Part shown: one piece after another, positions 53,109 through 61,814 of the stretch | Numbering within the stretch: the stretch's first letter is position 1 | How the letters are laid out: every line of letters starts with the position of its first letter | Assembly (NCBI RefSeq): GCF_000799715.1 | Contig: NZ_JUHG01000016.1 | Coordinates: 310,001-374,000, forward strand | Reading direction: 5' to 3' | From: Martinezella rhizogenes | Lineage (GTDB): Bacteria; Pseudomonadota; Alphaproteobacteria; Rhizobiales; Rhizobiaceae | Length of the DNA stretch: 64,000 nt | The notes under the pieces: generated by a model | What the model was told of the DNA's origin: nothing | Database searches by the model: none | What the model saw: the letters and a program-made list of their open reading frames with translations, nothing else | Made by a program: the position numbers and the translations under genes

Positions 53109-53315
53109 ATGATCACAAAGTCTTTTCTGCAACGCAAGCTTCGTTGGAAAAAGACGGGTGATGTGGAGTTCATCTATACGACTATCGATCCATGTGATGG
53201 GGCGCTGGTTATTCGATTGAACGATTTTCCTGCGGAACCACTGTATACGCTCTTATGTGACGCGGCGCCGATTGAGAGCTTCGATAATTGGCCTCCGTCG
53301 TGGCAAATTGATTGA
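53109..53315 (+). CDS. Small hypothetical protein overlapping the ABC-F gene
   Basis: From the ATG at 53109 the product has 68 residues: a basic start (ITKSFLQRKLRWKKTGDVEF), then hydrophobic and acidic stretches ending FDNWPPSWQID. It is less GC-rich than its neighbours. Its last 63 bases overlap the 3' end of the convergent ABC-F gene. GTG at 53100 is an alternative start. It resembles small immunity- or DUF-type proteins in size only; I do not recognise it. Confidence 0.5.
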   Translation: MITKSFLQRKLRWKKTGDVEFIYTTIDPCDGALVIRLNDFPAEPLYTLLCDAAPIESFDNWPPSWQID

Positions 53316-54956
53316 GCGGCCAAACTTGCTTTCAGATTGTCCCTTCATCCTGTCCAAGCGATCGGCTGCCCAATACGCAGGCAATTCCAATCGCCGTGAA
53401 ATCCCGATCTCCTCCAGAAAAACCTCGTCATGACTGACGACCAGAAGCGCGCCGTCATAGGCGCGTAGCCCAGCCTCGACCGCGGCGATGGAATCGATGT
53501 CGAGATGGTTTGTCGGTTCGTCGAGGATCAGCAGCGGGGGCGGTGTCGGGCCGCCGAGGACACAGGCAAGGCCGGCGCGCAGCAATTGCCCGCCGCTGAG
53601 CGTGGAGACAGACTGAAGTGCGGCATCCGCCCTGAACATGAACCGGGCAAGGGCGGCGCGGCAGGCGTTTTCATCCGCCAGCGGGTTTATCCGCCGGAAG
53701 TTATCGCGGATCGAGACAGACGGATCGAGGAGGCTGACCCGTTGATCGAGCATGGAAAACGTGGTCATGACACGCACCGTCCCCGCCCACGGCTTCAGTT
53801 CTCCCGAGATCAGCGCCAGCAACGTCGTCTTGCCCGAACCATTCGCGCCGGTGACGGCGATCCGCTCCGGCCCTGTGATGTCGAGGGACAAATCGCAGAT
53901 AACCGGCTGGTTCTGCTGGTAGCCTGCGGTCACGCCGTCGATCTTCAGAACGATCTTGTTGGCCGGCAACCCTGTCGATGGGAGCTTGACCGACAAGGGC
54001 TGGAGGATTTCGATGCGGCGGCGGGCGGCAACAGCCTCCTCAAGTGCCTCGGTACGCTGGCGTTCGGCAAGGCGCGCATTTTCTCCGCTCGTCATCTCGC
54101 TCCGTTCCTTCATCCCGCCCAGCAGGATACGCGGAATGCCACCCTTGGCGGCCTTCTTCTTGCCCATGCGATCTTTTCGCGCCTGCCGCTCCACCGTTGC
54201 CTGCGCAGCGCGGGCAACTTCAGTGACGCGCTTTTCGGCATCGGCAAGATCGTGTTCCGCCGCTGCGAGTTCGAGTGCCTTGCGCTCGCGGTAATGGCTC
54301 CAGTTGCCGCCGTAGCGCGTGGCGCCGAGCGAGGTCAGCTCGACGATGGCATCCATCGTGTCGAGCAATTCCCGGTCATGGCTGACGACGATTGCCCCGC
54401 CGCGCCAGCTTGCAAGCAGCTCGATTACAGCTCCCCGCCCCCCGCGGTCCAGGTTATTGGTCGGCTCGTCGAGAATGAGAAAATCGGGGTTTGTGAAGAT
54501 CAGCACGGCAAGGCCGGCGCGCGTGCGCTGGCCGCCCGACAGCGCCGCAAGATGCGTCCGAGGCTCCACATCGAGGCCGGCGCGATCGAGCGCGGAGGCC
54601 ATGCGCGCTTCCAGCGTCCAGTCAGCCGATGCTAGCTCCTCGGCCGTCGCCTCTCCCGCCTCGGCGCGCTGCAGAACGGCCAGCGATTCTCTGACATGAA
54701 AGAGATCGGCGATGGTTTCGTTGGAGGCGACCTGGACGCTCTGGCGGAGCACACCGAGGCTACCCGCGAAGGATATAGTCCCGGATTGGGGCCGCAGCTC
54801 ACCGGCAATGAGCTGCAAAAGCGTCGTCTTGCCGACGCCGTTGCGGCCGACAAGGCCGGTGCGCTCGGCACTGAAACTCAGATCGAGATTGGAAAAAAGC
54901 GGCCGTCCGTCAGGCGTGGACCACGAAATATTGGAAAGTGTGATGGATGCAGGCAT
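53253..54956 (-). CDS. ABC-F family ATPase (Uup/EttA-like)
   Basis: From the ATG at 54956 the product has 567 residues and two ABC domains without membrane segments. Walker A motifs are GRNGVGKT (residues 37-44) and GANGSGKT in the second half; the signature motifs are LSGGQRTRAGL and LSGGQLLRAGL. Both Walker B motifs read LILDEPTN. The basic linker has KKAAKGG. ABC-F proteins act on ribosomes in translation or antibiotic protection. Which subgroup is uncertain. The C-terminus overlaps a small plus-strand gene. Confidence 0.92.
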   Translation of the reverse strand: MPASITLSNISWSTPDGRPLFSNLDLSFSAERTGLVGRNGVGKTTLLQLIAGELRPQSGTISFAGSLGVLRQSVQVASNETIADLFHVRESLAVLQRAEAGEATAEELASADWTLEARMASALDRAGLDVEPRTHLAALSGGQRTRAGLAVLIFTNPDFLILDEPTNNLDRGGRGAVIELLASWRGGAIVVSHDRELLDTMDAIVELTSLGATRYGGNWSHYRERKALELAAAEHDLADAEKRVTEVARAAQATVERQARKDRMGKKKAAKGGIPRILLGGMKERSEMTSGENARLAERQRTEALEEAVAARRRIEILQPLSVKLPSTGLPANKIVLKIDGVTAGYQQNQPVICDLSLDITGPERIAVTGANGSGKTTLLALISGELKPWAGTVRVMTTFSMLDQRVSLLDPSVSIRDNFRRINPLADENACRAALARFMFRADAALQSVSTLSGGQLLRAGLACVLGGPTPPPLLILDEPTNHLDIDSIAAVEAGLRAYDGALLVVSHDEVFLEEIGISRRLELPAYWAADRLDRMKGQSESKFGRSINLPRRRPIIEALNRRRVT

Positions 54957-55076
54957 GGATACGGAATTCCCCGGTAACAAGGCTGGAAGGCATTGCGGTA
55001 GGGTTGAAATCCATTGCGGCACACATCCTGTTGGAATGAAGAATGATAGATAATTTAAGCGACAGCCATTTTCAGT

Positions 55077-55655
55077 TCAAGCCTGCGCATCGATCGCGTC
55101 TAGGAAGCTGAGGACACGGTTCCATGTCAAATCGGCCGCCTTGGCGTCGTAGTCGGGCAGGCTGGCGTCGGTATAAAGGTGGCCGGCGCCCGGATAGGTG
55201 AAGATATCGGCCGCGATTCCCGATCCTGCTGCGGCCGACCACCAGGCGGCGACATCCTCCGCCGGCTCGAAAGGGTCGGGGTCGGCGAGATGAAGCTGCA
55301 AGGGCAGGCCTTTACGGGCATTGCCCGCAATCTCGGCGATACCGTGCAGGAAGAGGATGCCTGCGGTCTGCGGTCGCTTTGGCCAGAGACTTGCCGCGAC
55401 GGCAGCACCCATGGAAAATCCGCCCAGGACGGTTGACGCAGGCAAGCCGGCCATTGCCCATTCCGCACGCTCGCAAATGGTAGTCCAGCCGATTTCGTCC
55501 TTGAGCTTAAAGCCTTCGTCGCTCGAGCGGGCGGACCAGCCGTCATAGAGATCGGGCGCGAAGGCCTTGTGCCCTGCCGCCTGCAAGCGCTCGACGGCCT
55601 CCTCCTCGAAGGGGCGCAATCCATAAACGGAATGAAAGAGGATCACCGTCGCCAT
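55077..55655 (-). CDS. Dienelactone hydrolase family protein
   Basis: From the ATG at 55655 (GGAAGG eight bases upstream) the product has 192 residues and an alpha/beta-hydrolase fold. It opens MATVILFHSVYGLRP; the nucleophile elbow is GGFSMGAA with serine in place of the classical dienelactone hydrolase cysteine, and the C-terminal histidine is in YPGAGHLYTDAS. The substrate is unknown. The frame is open upstream to 55781, but the extension is basic and atypical. Confidence 0.85.
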   Translation of the reverse strand: MATVILFHSVYGLRPFEEEAVERLQAAGHKAFAPDLYDGWSARSSDEGFKLKDEIGWTTICERAEWAMAGLPASTVLGGFSMGAAVAASLWPKRPQTAGILFLHGIAEIAGNARKGLPLQLHLADPDPFEPAEDVAAWWSAAAGSGIAADIFTYPGAGHLYTDASLPDYDAKAADLTWNRVLSFLDAIDAQA

Positions 55656-55761
55656 TGCCATAGCCTTCCGCTTCTTAGTCAAGTCGTAACATAAGGCGTT
55701 CGAAACACATGGCAATTTCCGCGATTGTTTTTTTCGTCGCCCGAAGCTGCTCTTGGAAAAG

Positions 55762-55798
55762 AAAAAACCCGGTGTCGGCACTGAGGCCGAACACCGGG
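55762..55798 (-). terminator. Rho-independent terminator of the DUF1127 gene
   Basis: CCCGGTGTCGGC (55768-55779) pairs with GCCGAACACCGGG (55786-55798) with one bulged base. On the minus strand the stem is followed by TTTTTTC. It lies about 53 bp beyond the DUF1127 stop. Confidence 0.9.
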
Positions 55799-55850
55799 CA
55801 AGAAGCAGGGCTTATTGGCTATCACCCTGCGGGGAAACGGTTGGCCGGCG

Positions 55851-56150
55851 TCAGCGGCGAATGCTGTCGAGGCCGAAGAGGCGCGCGCGGTGACGCGCCG
55901 AATTGCTCAGCTGACAGGACGGGTCCTCGAAAAAGGTCGAGGTCGTCAGCGCCGATGCGAGGTCCTGGCGGGTCAGGCCGATGTCCATCAGCTGGCTGTC
56001 GTTCAGCTCATGCAGATAATTGATCTCGCGGCGGTTGCGATATGCGCGCCAGACGGACGCCATCTTTTCGAAAGCAAGCGTCAGACGTGCCGTCAGGGGC
56101 AGCGACGGCTTTGCGTGGCCGAGATGTAGTGTCTGGTCTATCGTGCGCAT
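55851..56150 (-). CDS. DUF1127 domain-containing small protein
   Basis: From the ATG at 56150 the product has 99 residues. The DUF1127 core lies at about 38-64 (NRREINYLHELNDSQLMDIG, then LTRQDL), an Arg-rich motif found in alphaproteobacteria and implicated in RNA or phosphate-related regulation in some species. Here it has a long N-terminal extension and a further 30-residue C-terminal tail with one Cys and an Arg-rich end. It is divergent from a LysR gene and has its own terminator. Confidence 0.9.
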   Translation of the reverse strand: MRTIDQTLHLGHAKPSLPLTARLTLAFEKMASVWRAYRNRREINYLHELNDSQLMDIGLTRQDLASALTTSTFFEDPSCQLSNSARHRARLFGLDSIRR

Positions 56151-56346
56151 TTCAAGGTCCTTTCCTTCAGGCACGCGCTAGCCGAGCCCCTTCCCGGTGG
56201 TGCGGGAAAGGGGTTGGCTGGGAGGAATTCAGCAGGAAGTCTGTCGATTGGTATGCTGATTTGCATTAGGAAGATGCCAAACACCTATTGATCAGTCCAA
56301 CGAATGTTTCTAATGGTAAGCATCAAACTCTCTTATAGGTGAGATC

Positions 56347-57300
56347 ATGTCCGCGCCGCTTGATAACGATCAGTTGCAGACTTTCATCGCCATCGTGGAT
56401 TCCGGCAGCTTCACCAAGGCGGCCGACCGGGTGTTCAAGACGCAGTCGGCGGTGTCCATGCAGATGCGCCGGCTGGAAGAGCGCGTCGGCAAGCAGCTAT
56501 TCATCAAGGACGGCCGCGGCAACCGGCTGACGGCCGAGGGCGAAAAGCTGCTCAACTATGCCCGCCGCATCATCCGCCTGAACAACGAGGCGATCGCCGC
56601 CTTCGACGACAACCGGCTCGAGGGCACGCTGCGCATCGGCACGCCCGACGATTATGCCGACCGCTATATGCCTGAGATCATCGGTCGTTTCGCCAAGACG
56701 CACCCGAATGTCGAACTCTATATCGTCTGCGAACCTTCCGTCGATCTCGCCGAGCGCATGCATCGCGGCGAGCTCGATATCGCGCTGGTCACCCATAATC
56801 CGCGCGAGAGAATGTCGGATGTGGTGCGGACCGAGCCGCTGTGCTGGGTCGGGTCGGCCAATCATCCACTCAAGGACGACGCTCCCATTCCGCTCGCTGT
56901 CGGGCGGCGCGACTGCCCGTGGCGCCAGCTTGCTTGCTCGGCGCTCGATGCCGGCGGCCGCGACTATCAGGTCCTGTTCACCAGCTGGTCCTGCACCGTT
57001 GTCGCATCTGCCGTGCTTGCCGGCATGGCGGTGTCGGTCATGCCGGAATCGGCGTTGCGCACCGGCATGAAGGTGCTGACACAGGCAGACGGCTTTCCGC
57101 CCCTGCCGCCGGTGCAAATCGGCATCATGAAGCGACCGGGCCTTTCGGTGTCGTTGATGAATGCCATCACCGCCCATATCTCCGCCTGTCTCGACAACAT
57201 CACGCCGGCGGCGATCGACGATGATCTCGATGGCGAGGTGAAGACCTTTCCGCGCGCCTATCCGCGTCTGCGCGCCGGACATATTCTGCCGGGTTGGTGA
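56347..57300 (+). CDS. LysR-family transcriptional regulator
   Basis: A 317-residue LysR protein. The helix-turn-helix contains NDQLQTFIAIVDSGSFTKAA and MQMRRLEERVGKQLF; the effector domain begins near residue 95 with LRIGTPDDYADRYMPEI, a pattern like the LrhA/HexA group. A region with cysteines follows (CPWRQLACSALDAG), plausible for redox sensing but not shown. It is divergent from the DUF1127 gene and converges on the TetR gene. Confidence 0.9.
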   Translation: MSAPLDNDQLQTFIAIVDSGSFTKAADRVFKTQSAVSMQMRRLEERVGKQLFIKDGRGNRLTAEGEKLLNYARRIIRLNNEAIAAFDDNRLEGTLRIGTPDDYADRYMPEIIGRFAKTHPNVELYIVCEPSVDLAERMHRGELDIALVTHNPRERMSDVVRTEPLCWVGSANHPLKDDAPIPLAVGRRDCPWRQLACSALDAGGRDYQVLFTSWSCTVVASAVLAGMAVSVMPESALRTGMKVLTQADGFPPLPPVQIGIMKRPGLSVSLMNAITAHISACLDNITPAAIDDDLDGEVKTFPRAYPRLRAGHILPGW

Positions 57301-57327
57301 AGAAGGCTTGAGGCGGTCGCTAAAACC

Positions 57328-57972
57328 CTACTGCCGTCCGTCTCCTGCCGGCTCCGTAAACAGCGTCGCCCGGATCATCCGTTTCAATTCGTTGAGCATG
57401 CGGACCGCCAGCACCTTGTCGCTCATGATGGCGAGGCGGACGGAGGCGCCGATCAGATGACTGAAAAGCTGCGTGCGGGCCTGAAGGTCAATGGAACTGC
57501 CGACCGGGAGAAAAGGCTCGATGCCCTCGAGAAAGATTTCGGCGACACGATTGCTGTGCTGGATATTGAGTTTCAGCAGATCCCCGTCCATTTCCGTCCC
57601 AAGCCACACGCCCATATAGGTCGGATCACCTCGGAATTCGCGGTAGTACCAGTCGACCATGCCGCAAACGAGATCGACGGCATGATCGAGCGATGAGACG
57701 GTGACGAAAACTTCCTTCGTCTTCTGCTGAACCAGAAGCGCATGGCGATCGAACAGCGCCGTGACGATCGCCGCCTTTTCGGGAAAATACTGGTAGACGG
57801 AACCGATCGGCACGCCCGCCACGGTGGCGAGTTCCGTCATCTTCATGGCGCTGACGCCTTTTTCCGCAATAAGCTGCGCTGCGGCCGCCAGAATGACATC
57901 GACGCGCTGGATGCTGCGTTCCTGTTTCGGCTGCTTGCGGAATTCGATGCGGGCTGGTTTTTCCGGGCTCAT
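57328..57972 (-). CDS. TetR-family transcriptional regulator
   Basis: A 214-residue TetR protein. The N-terminal three-helix DNA-binding domain covers about residues 20-70, with AAQLIAEKGVSAMKMTELA and VPIGSVYQYFPEKAAIV, the family's recognition-helix pattern. The remaining helical domain binds an unknown ligand. No exporter or enzyme gene is directly divergent: the 194 bp upstream face the MAPEG terminator. Its target is unknown. Confidence 0.9.
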   Translation of the reverse strand: MSPEKPARIEFRKQPKQERSIQRVDVILAAAAQLIAEKGVSAMKMTELATVAGVPIGSVYQYFPEKAAIVTALFDRHALLVQQKTKEVFVTVSSLDHAVDLVCGMVDWYYREFRGDPTYMGVWLGTEMDGDLLKLNIQHSNRVAEIFLEGIEPFLPVGSSIDLQARTQLFSHLIGASVRLAIMSDKVLAVRMLNELKRMIRATLFTEPAGDGRQ

Positions 57973-58107
57973 GCATTTCCCGTTTCATTGTCACAAAAGC
58001 GACGCCCGAAGACGCGGGCAGGCTATGCCTCAGGCATACTCAATGGACGTAAAGGGGAAAAATCCAATTTTACGTGTGATATGTAATAACGCACTCCAGG
58101 CGAGTCG

Positions 58108-58137
58108 ACAAAGGCCGAAGCATGCTCCGGCCTTTGT
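58108..58137 (-). terminator. Terminator hairpin after the MAPEG gene
   Basis: ACAAAGGCCG (58108-58117) and CGGCCTTTGT (58128-58137) form a perfect 10-bp stem with a 10-base loop. Read on the minus strand the 3' arm is CGGCCTTTGT, a terminator-like sequence at the end of the guaB run. Confidence 0.7.
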
Positions 58138-58166
58138 ATTTGCATAAAAGCGACGCTATGGGCCGC

Positions 58167-58604
58167 TCAGGCCGGCATGGCCTGCGTAACGGCGATCCAG
58201 ATGGCGAGCCAAGCCCACATGCCGGCAAGGACGGTATAGCCAAGGGCGAAGAGCGGGCTGCGATAGCGCAGATTGTTGCTGGTGACATGCACATAGGCGT
58301 GAGCATAGCGCGTGACGACGAAGATCCAGGCGAGGATCACGGCCGGCAGATTATCCGCCTGGGCGATGAACAGCGTGATGCAGCAGGCATGGAAGAGGAC
58401 GGGGAGTTCGAACTGGTTGGCGATGCTGTTGCGCACCACCAGGCTCTCGGACGGCTCCTCTGCGGCATGGTTTTCACGAAATTGCGACGGCCGGATCTTG
58501 CCGGCCTTGACCAGGTTGCGGCGGCGCAGGCCCAACAGTGCGTAGAGAATATAGACAAGCCCCGCATGGGCCACCATGGGCCACAACATTTCATAGCCGG
58601 TCAC
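58167..58604 (-). CDS. MAPEG family membrane protein
   Basis: The 145-residue product has four hydrophobic helices, typical of MAPEG proteins (membrane-associated proteins in eicosanoid and glutathione metabolism). FELPVLFHACCITLF and AWIFVVTRYAHAYVHV carry the conserved Glu and Arg pattern. Bacterial members are mostly uncharacterised, some with glutathione-transferase activity. It is the last of three co-oriented genes after guaB, 43 bp from the membrane-protein gene. Confidence 0.88.
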   Translation of the reverse strand: MTGYEMLWPMVAHAGLVYILYALLGLRRRNLVKAGKIRPSQFRENHAAEEPSESLVVRNSIANQFELPVLFHACCITLFIAQADNLPAVILAWIFVVTRYAHAYVHVTSNNLRYRSPLFALGYTVLAGMWAWLAIWIAVTQAMPA

Positions 58605-58647
58605 GCCGCCAACTCCTTTACGATTTCAAAACGGCTGAAGCGACCGC

Positions 58648-59238
58648 TCAGGACGACTTGGTTCCGCCGGGAGACAGGTAGCGAAAAATCGCGAAACGGG
58701 CCAGCAGAATGATGGTGATGACAAGCGACAGGAACTTCAGCCGCACGATGGTCGGCAGCAGGCTCGAGATCAGCGTCACGGTGCCGTCCGACGGCGTTGC
58801 CGGCGGATAGAGCAACAGGCCGGCAATATTCTCCGCATAATCCATCGCGCCATAGACGATCGGCAGGCAGAAGATCAGGACGATCATGGGAGGCTGGATC
58901 GGCCGGCCGAAAAAGGTGCCACCCGGCCCGACCAGCCGCAGCAGGCAGAACAGCAGCCCGCCGAGCACCAGCGGAAAGACCAGCTCAGGCCCAAGGTACA
59001 TGCCATGCAGAACGGCCGCCGGATCGGGATGATCCTTGAGGTAGCGCACCATGGCGACGACATCTTCGGCCTCATAGCCGCCGACGCGCGCATCCAGCAT
59101 CTGCTGGCCTGCCGCCACATCGCGAAAGGCGGTGACGAAGCCCGCGTAAATCCAGGCGAACAGCGCCAGGGACAGGGCGGCGAGGACCGCCGTCAGGCCC
59201 TGTAGGGACCTGACATTGCCTTCAGCGCCATTCCGCAT
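58648..59238 (-). CDS. Hypothetical four-helix membrane protein
   Basis: A 196-residue integral membrane protein with four hydrophobic helices: about residues 14-35 (VLAALSLALFAWIYAGFV), 88-108 (LVFPLVLGGLLFCLLRLV), 118-138 (MIVLIFCLPIVYGAMDY) and 166-184 (FLSLVITIILLARFAIF). A polar loop of about 45 residues after the first helix faces one side. No family was recognised. It starts 3 bp after the guaB stop and ends 43 bp before the MAPEG gene, so it is probably co-transcribed with both. Confidence 0.75.
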   Translation of the reverse strand: MRNGAEGNVRSLQGLTAVLAALSLALFAWIYAGFVTAFRDVAAGQQMLDARVGGYEAEDVVAMVRYLKDHPDPAAVLHGMYLGPELVFPLVLGGLLFCLLRLVGPGGTFFGRPIQPPMIVLIFCLPIVYGAMDYAENIAGLLLYPPATPSDGTVTLISSLLPTIVRLKFLSLVITIILLARFAIFRYLSPGGTKSS

Positions 59239-59241
59239 CGA

Positions 59242-60726
59242 TCAGCCGCCGGAGCCCGGATAGTTCGGGCTTTCGCGGGTTATGGTAACGTCATGGGCAT
59301 GGCTTTCGCGAAGACCAGCACCGGAGATGCGCACGAAGGTGGCGCGCTCCTGGAAATCCTTGAGATCGGCGCCGCCGACATAGCCCATGGCCGCCTTGAG
59401 GCCGCCTGCGAGCTGGTGCAGCACGCCCGAGACCGGACCCTTGTAAGGCACCTGGCCTTCGATGCCTTCCGGCACCAGCTTCAGCGTGTCGCGCACTTCC
59501 GCCTGGAAATAACGATCGGCCGAGCCGCGCGCCATGGCACCGACGGAGCCCATGCCACGATAGGCCTTGAAGGAGCGGCCCTGATAAAGATAGACCTCAC
59601 CAGGGCTTTCATCCGTGCCGGCCAGCAGCGAGCCGACCATGGCGGCCGATGCGCCGGCGGCGATGGCCTTGGCCAGATCGCCGGAGAACTTGATGCCGCC
59701 ATCGGCGATGACCGGGATGTTCTGATCCTGCGCGGCCTGGACCGCCGACATGATGGCCGCAAGCTGCGGCACGCCGACGCCGGCGACGATACGGGTCGTG
59801 CAGATGGAGCCGGGGCCGATGCCGACCTTGACGGCGTCGGCGCCAGCATCGATCAGCGCCCGCGTGCCGTCATAGGTGGCGACGTTGCCTGCCATGATGC
59901 GAACCGAGTTGGTGAGCTTCTTGACGCGGGTGACCGCGTCGAGGACGCGCTGCGAATGGCCATGGGCGGTATCGACGACCAGGAGGTCGACGCCGGCCTC
60001 GATCAGGCGTTCGGCGCGCTCGAAGCCGTCGTCACCAACGCTGATGGCGGCGGCGGCACGAAGGCGGCCCTGCGCATCCTTGGAGGCATTCGGGTTGAGC
60101 TGCGACTTTTCGATGTCCTTGACGGTGATCAGGCCGATGAGACGGCCTTCGCCGTCAACGACCAGCAGTTTCTCGATGCGATGCGTATGCAGCAGGCGCT
60201 TGGCCTCCTGCTGCTGCACGCCGTCGGCAACCGTGATCAGGTTTTCGTGGGTCATCAGCTCATGGATCTTCTGATCCGGATTGGAAGCGAAGCGGACGTC
60301 GCGGTTGGTGAGGATGCCGACCAGTCGCTGCGACGTCTCGACGACAGGGATGCCGGAAATGCCGTGGGCCTTCATCAGGCCGAGCGCTTCGGCCAGCGTC
60401 GCGTCGGGGCCGATGGTAACCGGATTGACCACCATGCCGCTTTCGAACTTCTTGACCTGGCGGACCTCTTCGGCCTGCTGAACGGGGGTCAGATTGCGGT
60501 GGATAACGCCGAGGCCGCCGGCCTGGGCCATGGCGATGGCAAGACGGCCTTCCGTCACCGTGTCCATGGCGGCCGACATGATCGGCAGGTTGAGTTCGAT
60601 GTCCTGGGCGATGCGGGTGGCGATATTCGTCTGGCCGGGCATGACCTCGGAGTGTCCCGGCTGCAGGAGCACGTCGTCAAAGGTAAGGGCGTCTAAACCG
60701 GTTGACGTTTCAATAATGCGTGCCAT
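59242..60726 (-). CDS. guaB: Inosine-5'-monophosphate dehydrogenase
   Basis: IMPDH oxidises IMP to XMP with NAD+, the committed step to GMP. From the ATG at 60726 the product has 494 residues. The TIM barrel has FDDVLLQPGHSEVMP, the active-site loop GIGPGSICTTRIVAGVG with the catalytic cysteine, and the flap region MGSVGAMARGSADRYF. Two CBS domains (about residues 90-210) are inserted, as usual. The frame is open to 60828 but the extension is atypical. Two membrane-protein genes follow on the same strand. Confidence 0.98.
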   Translation of the reverse strand: MARIIETSTGLDALTFDDVLLQPGHSEVMPGQTNIATRIAQDIELNLPIMSAAMDTVTEGRLAIAMAQAGGLGVIHRNLTPVQQAEEVRQVKKFESGMVVNPVTIGPDATLAEALGLMKAHGISGIPVVETSQRLVGILTNRDVRFASNPDQKIHELMTHENLITVADGVQQQEAKRLLHTHRIEKLLVVDGEGRLIGLITVKDIEKSQLNPNASKDAQGRLRAAAAISVGDDGFERAERLIEAGVDLLVVDTAHGHSQRVLDAVTRVKKLTNSVRIMAGNVATYDGTRALIDAGADAVKVGIGPGSICTTRIVAGVGVPQLAAIMSAVQAAQDQNIPVIADGGIKFSGDLAKAIAAGASAAMVGSLLAGTDESPGEVYLYQGRSFKAYRGMGSVGAMARGSADRYFQAEVRDTLKLVPEGIEGQVPYKGPVSGVLHQLAGGLKAAMGYVGGADLKDFQERATFVRISGAGLRESHAHDVTITRESPNYPGSGG

Positions 60727-60941
60727 TGCCAATTCCTTCGTCTTTAAAAAACAGGACAGCTCCGGAACGAATCGTCTACCGGGCGATCTTGCAAGTGTTG
60801 CTTGGAAGTTGGCGAGGGCTGGTAACACGTCTATGACAGGAAGGGAATAGTAAAAAGCGCTGGACAGCCGCAGGCCAGCCCGAGCGCAAATGCATAGCCA
60901 GTCTCAGAATGCGTTTCTCGTCCTCCCTGCGCAGTCTGCTC

Positions 60942-61814
60942 TCACAGGTCGAACTGATAGGTCTTCGGCACATAGCGGAAACCTTCCGGCTGCTTCTCGA
61001 CGAAGCCGACGGCCGGGAACGGCATGTGGAAGCCGAGGAAAGGGATGCGGTCGGTGGCGATCATGTCGAAGACCCGGCGGCGGGTCCTGGCGGCCTGGGC
61101 CTTGTCGGCATCGAAGCGGACTTCCCAGTCCGGGCGCCCGAGCGACAGGATATAGTGGTTGGCCGTATCACCGGTCATCACCAGTTGCTTGCCATCCGAT
61201 TCAAGGTGAAAGACGAGATGGCCGGGCGTGTGGCCCGGAGCGAGCATCGCGGTCATACCGCCGACGATCTGGTCGCCCTCCTTGAGGAAGGTCATCTTTT
61301 CGGCAAAGGGCACGACATTGGCAAGCACCGCCTTGTGGCCGCCTTCGGCCGGCGTTCCTTCGCGGGCCTTGTCGGTCCAGAAGCCGTATTCGATCTCGCC
61401 GGTGACATAGCGGGCATTCGGGAAGGCCGGAGCGCTATCCTCCAGCAGCCCGCCGACATGGTCGCCATGCAGATGCGTCAGGGCAACGACGGTCACCTGG
61501 TCCGCCGTATAGCCGGCGGCCTTCAGGCCTTCGCGAAAACGGCCCAGACCACGAACGCGGCCGGCAGCGCCGAAGCCGGTATCGACGACTATGAGGTCGG
61601 AGCCGGTGTCGATGATGGCGGGCGCATAGCTGTTGACGAGTTTCTCGGTCGGCAGGAAGCTCTGCGCCAGAAGCTTGCGTACCGTATCCGGCGCCTGGTT
61701 CGAGCCGAAGGTTTCCCAAGGGTTATCCATGACATTCGCACCATCCTTGACGACGGTGACAGTGCAGGATCCCAGCTTGAACTGGTGAATTTCAGGCGGC
61801 AGAACAACACTCAT
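60942..61814 (-). CDS. MBL-fold metallo-hydrolase
   Basis: From the ATG at 61814 (GGAGAG upstream) the product has 290 residues. The zinc-binding HxHxDH is in LTHLHGDHVGG, and further ligands lie in APGHTPGHLVFH and MTGDTANHYIL. It resembles quorum-quenching lactonase-like and general MBL hydrolases; activity on acyl-homoserine lactones is possible but not shown. An upstream ATG (61865) would add a short leader. It is divergent from the MFS gene across a tandem-dyad region. Confidence 0.88.
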   Translation of the reverse strand: MSVVLPPEIHQFKLGSCTVTVVKDGANVMDNPWETFGSNQAPDTVRKLLAQSFLPTEKLVNSYAPAIIDTGSDLIVVDTGFGAAGRVRGLGRFREGLKAAGYTADQVTVVALTHLHGDHVGGLLEDSAPAFPNARYVTGEIEYGFWTDKAREGTPAEGGHKAVLANVVPFAEKMTFLKEGDQIVGGMTAMLAPGHTPGHLVFHLESDGKQLVMTGDTANHYILSLGRPDWEVRFDADKAQAARTRRRVFDMIATDRIPFLGFHMPFPAVGFVEKQPEGFRYVPKTYQFDL

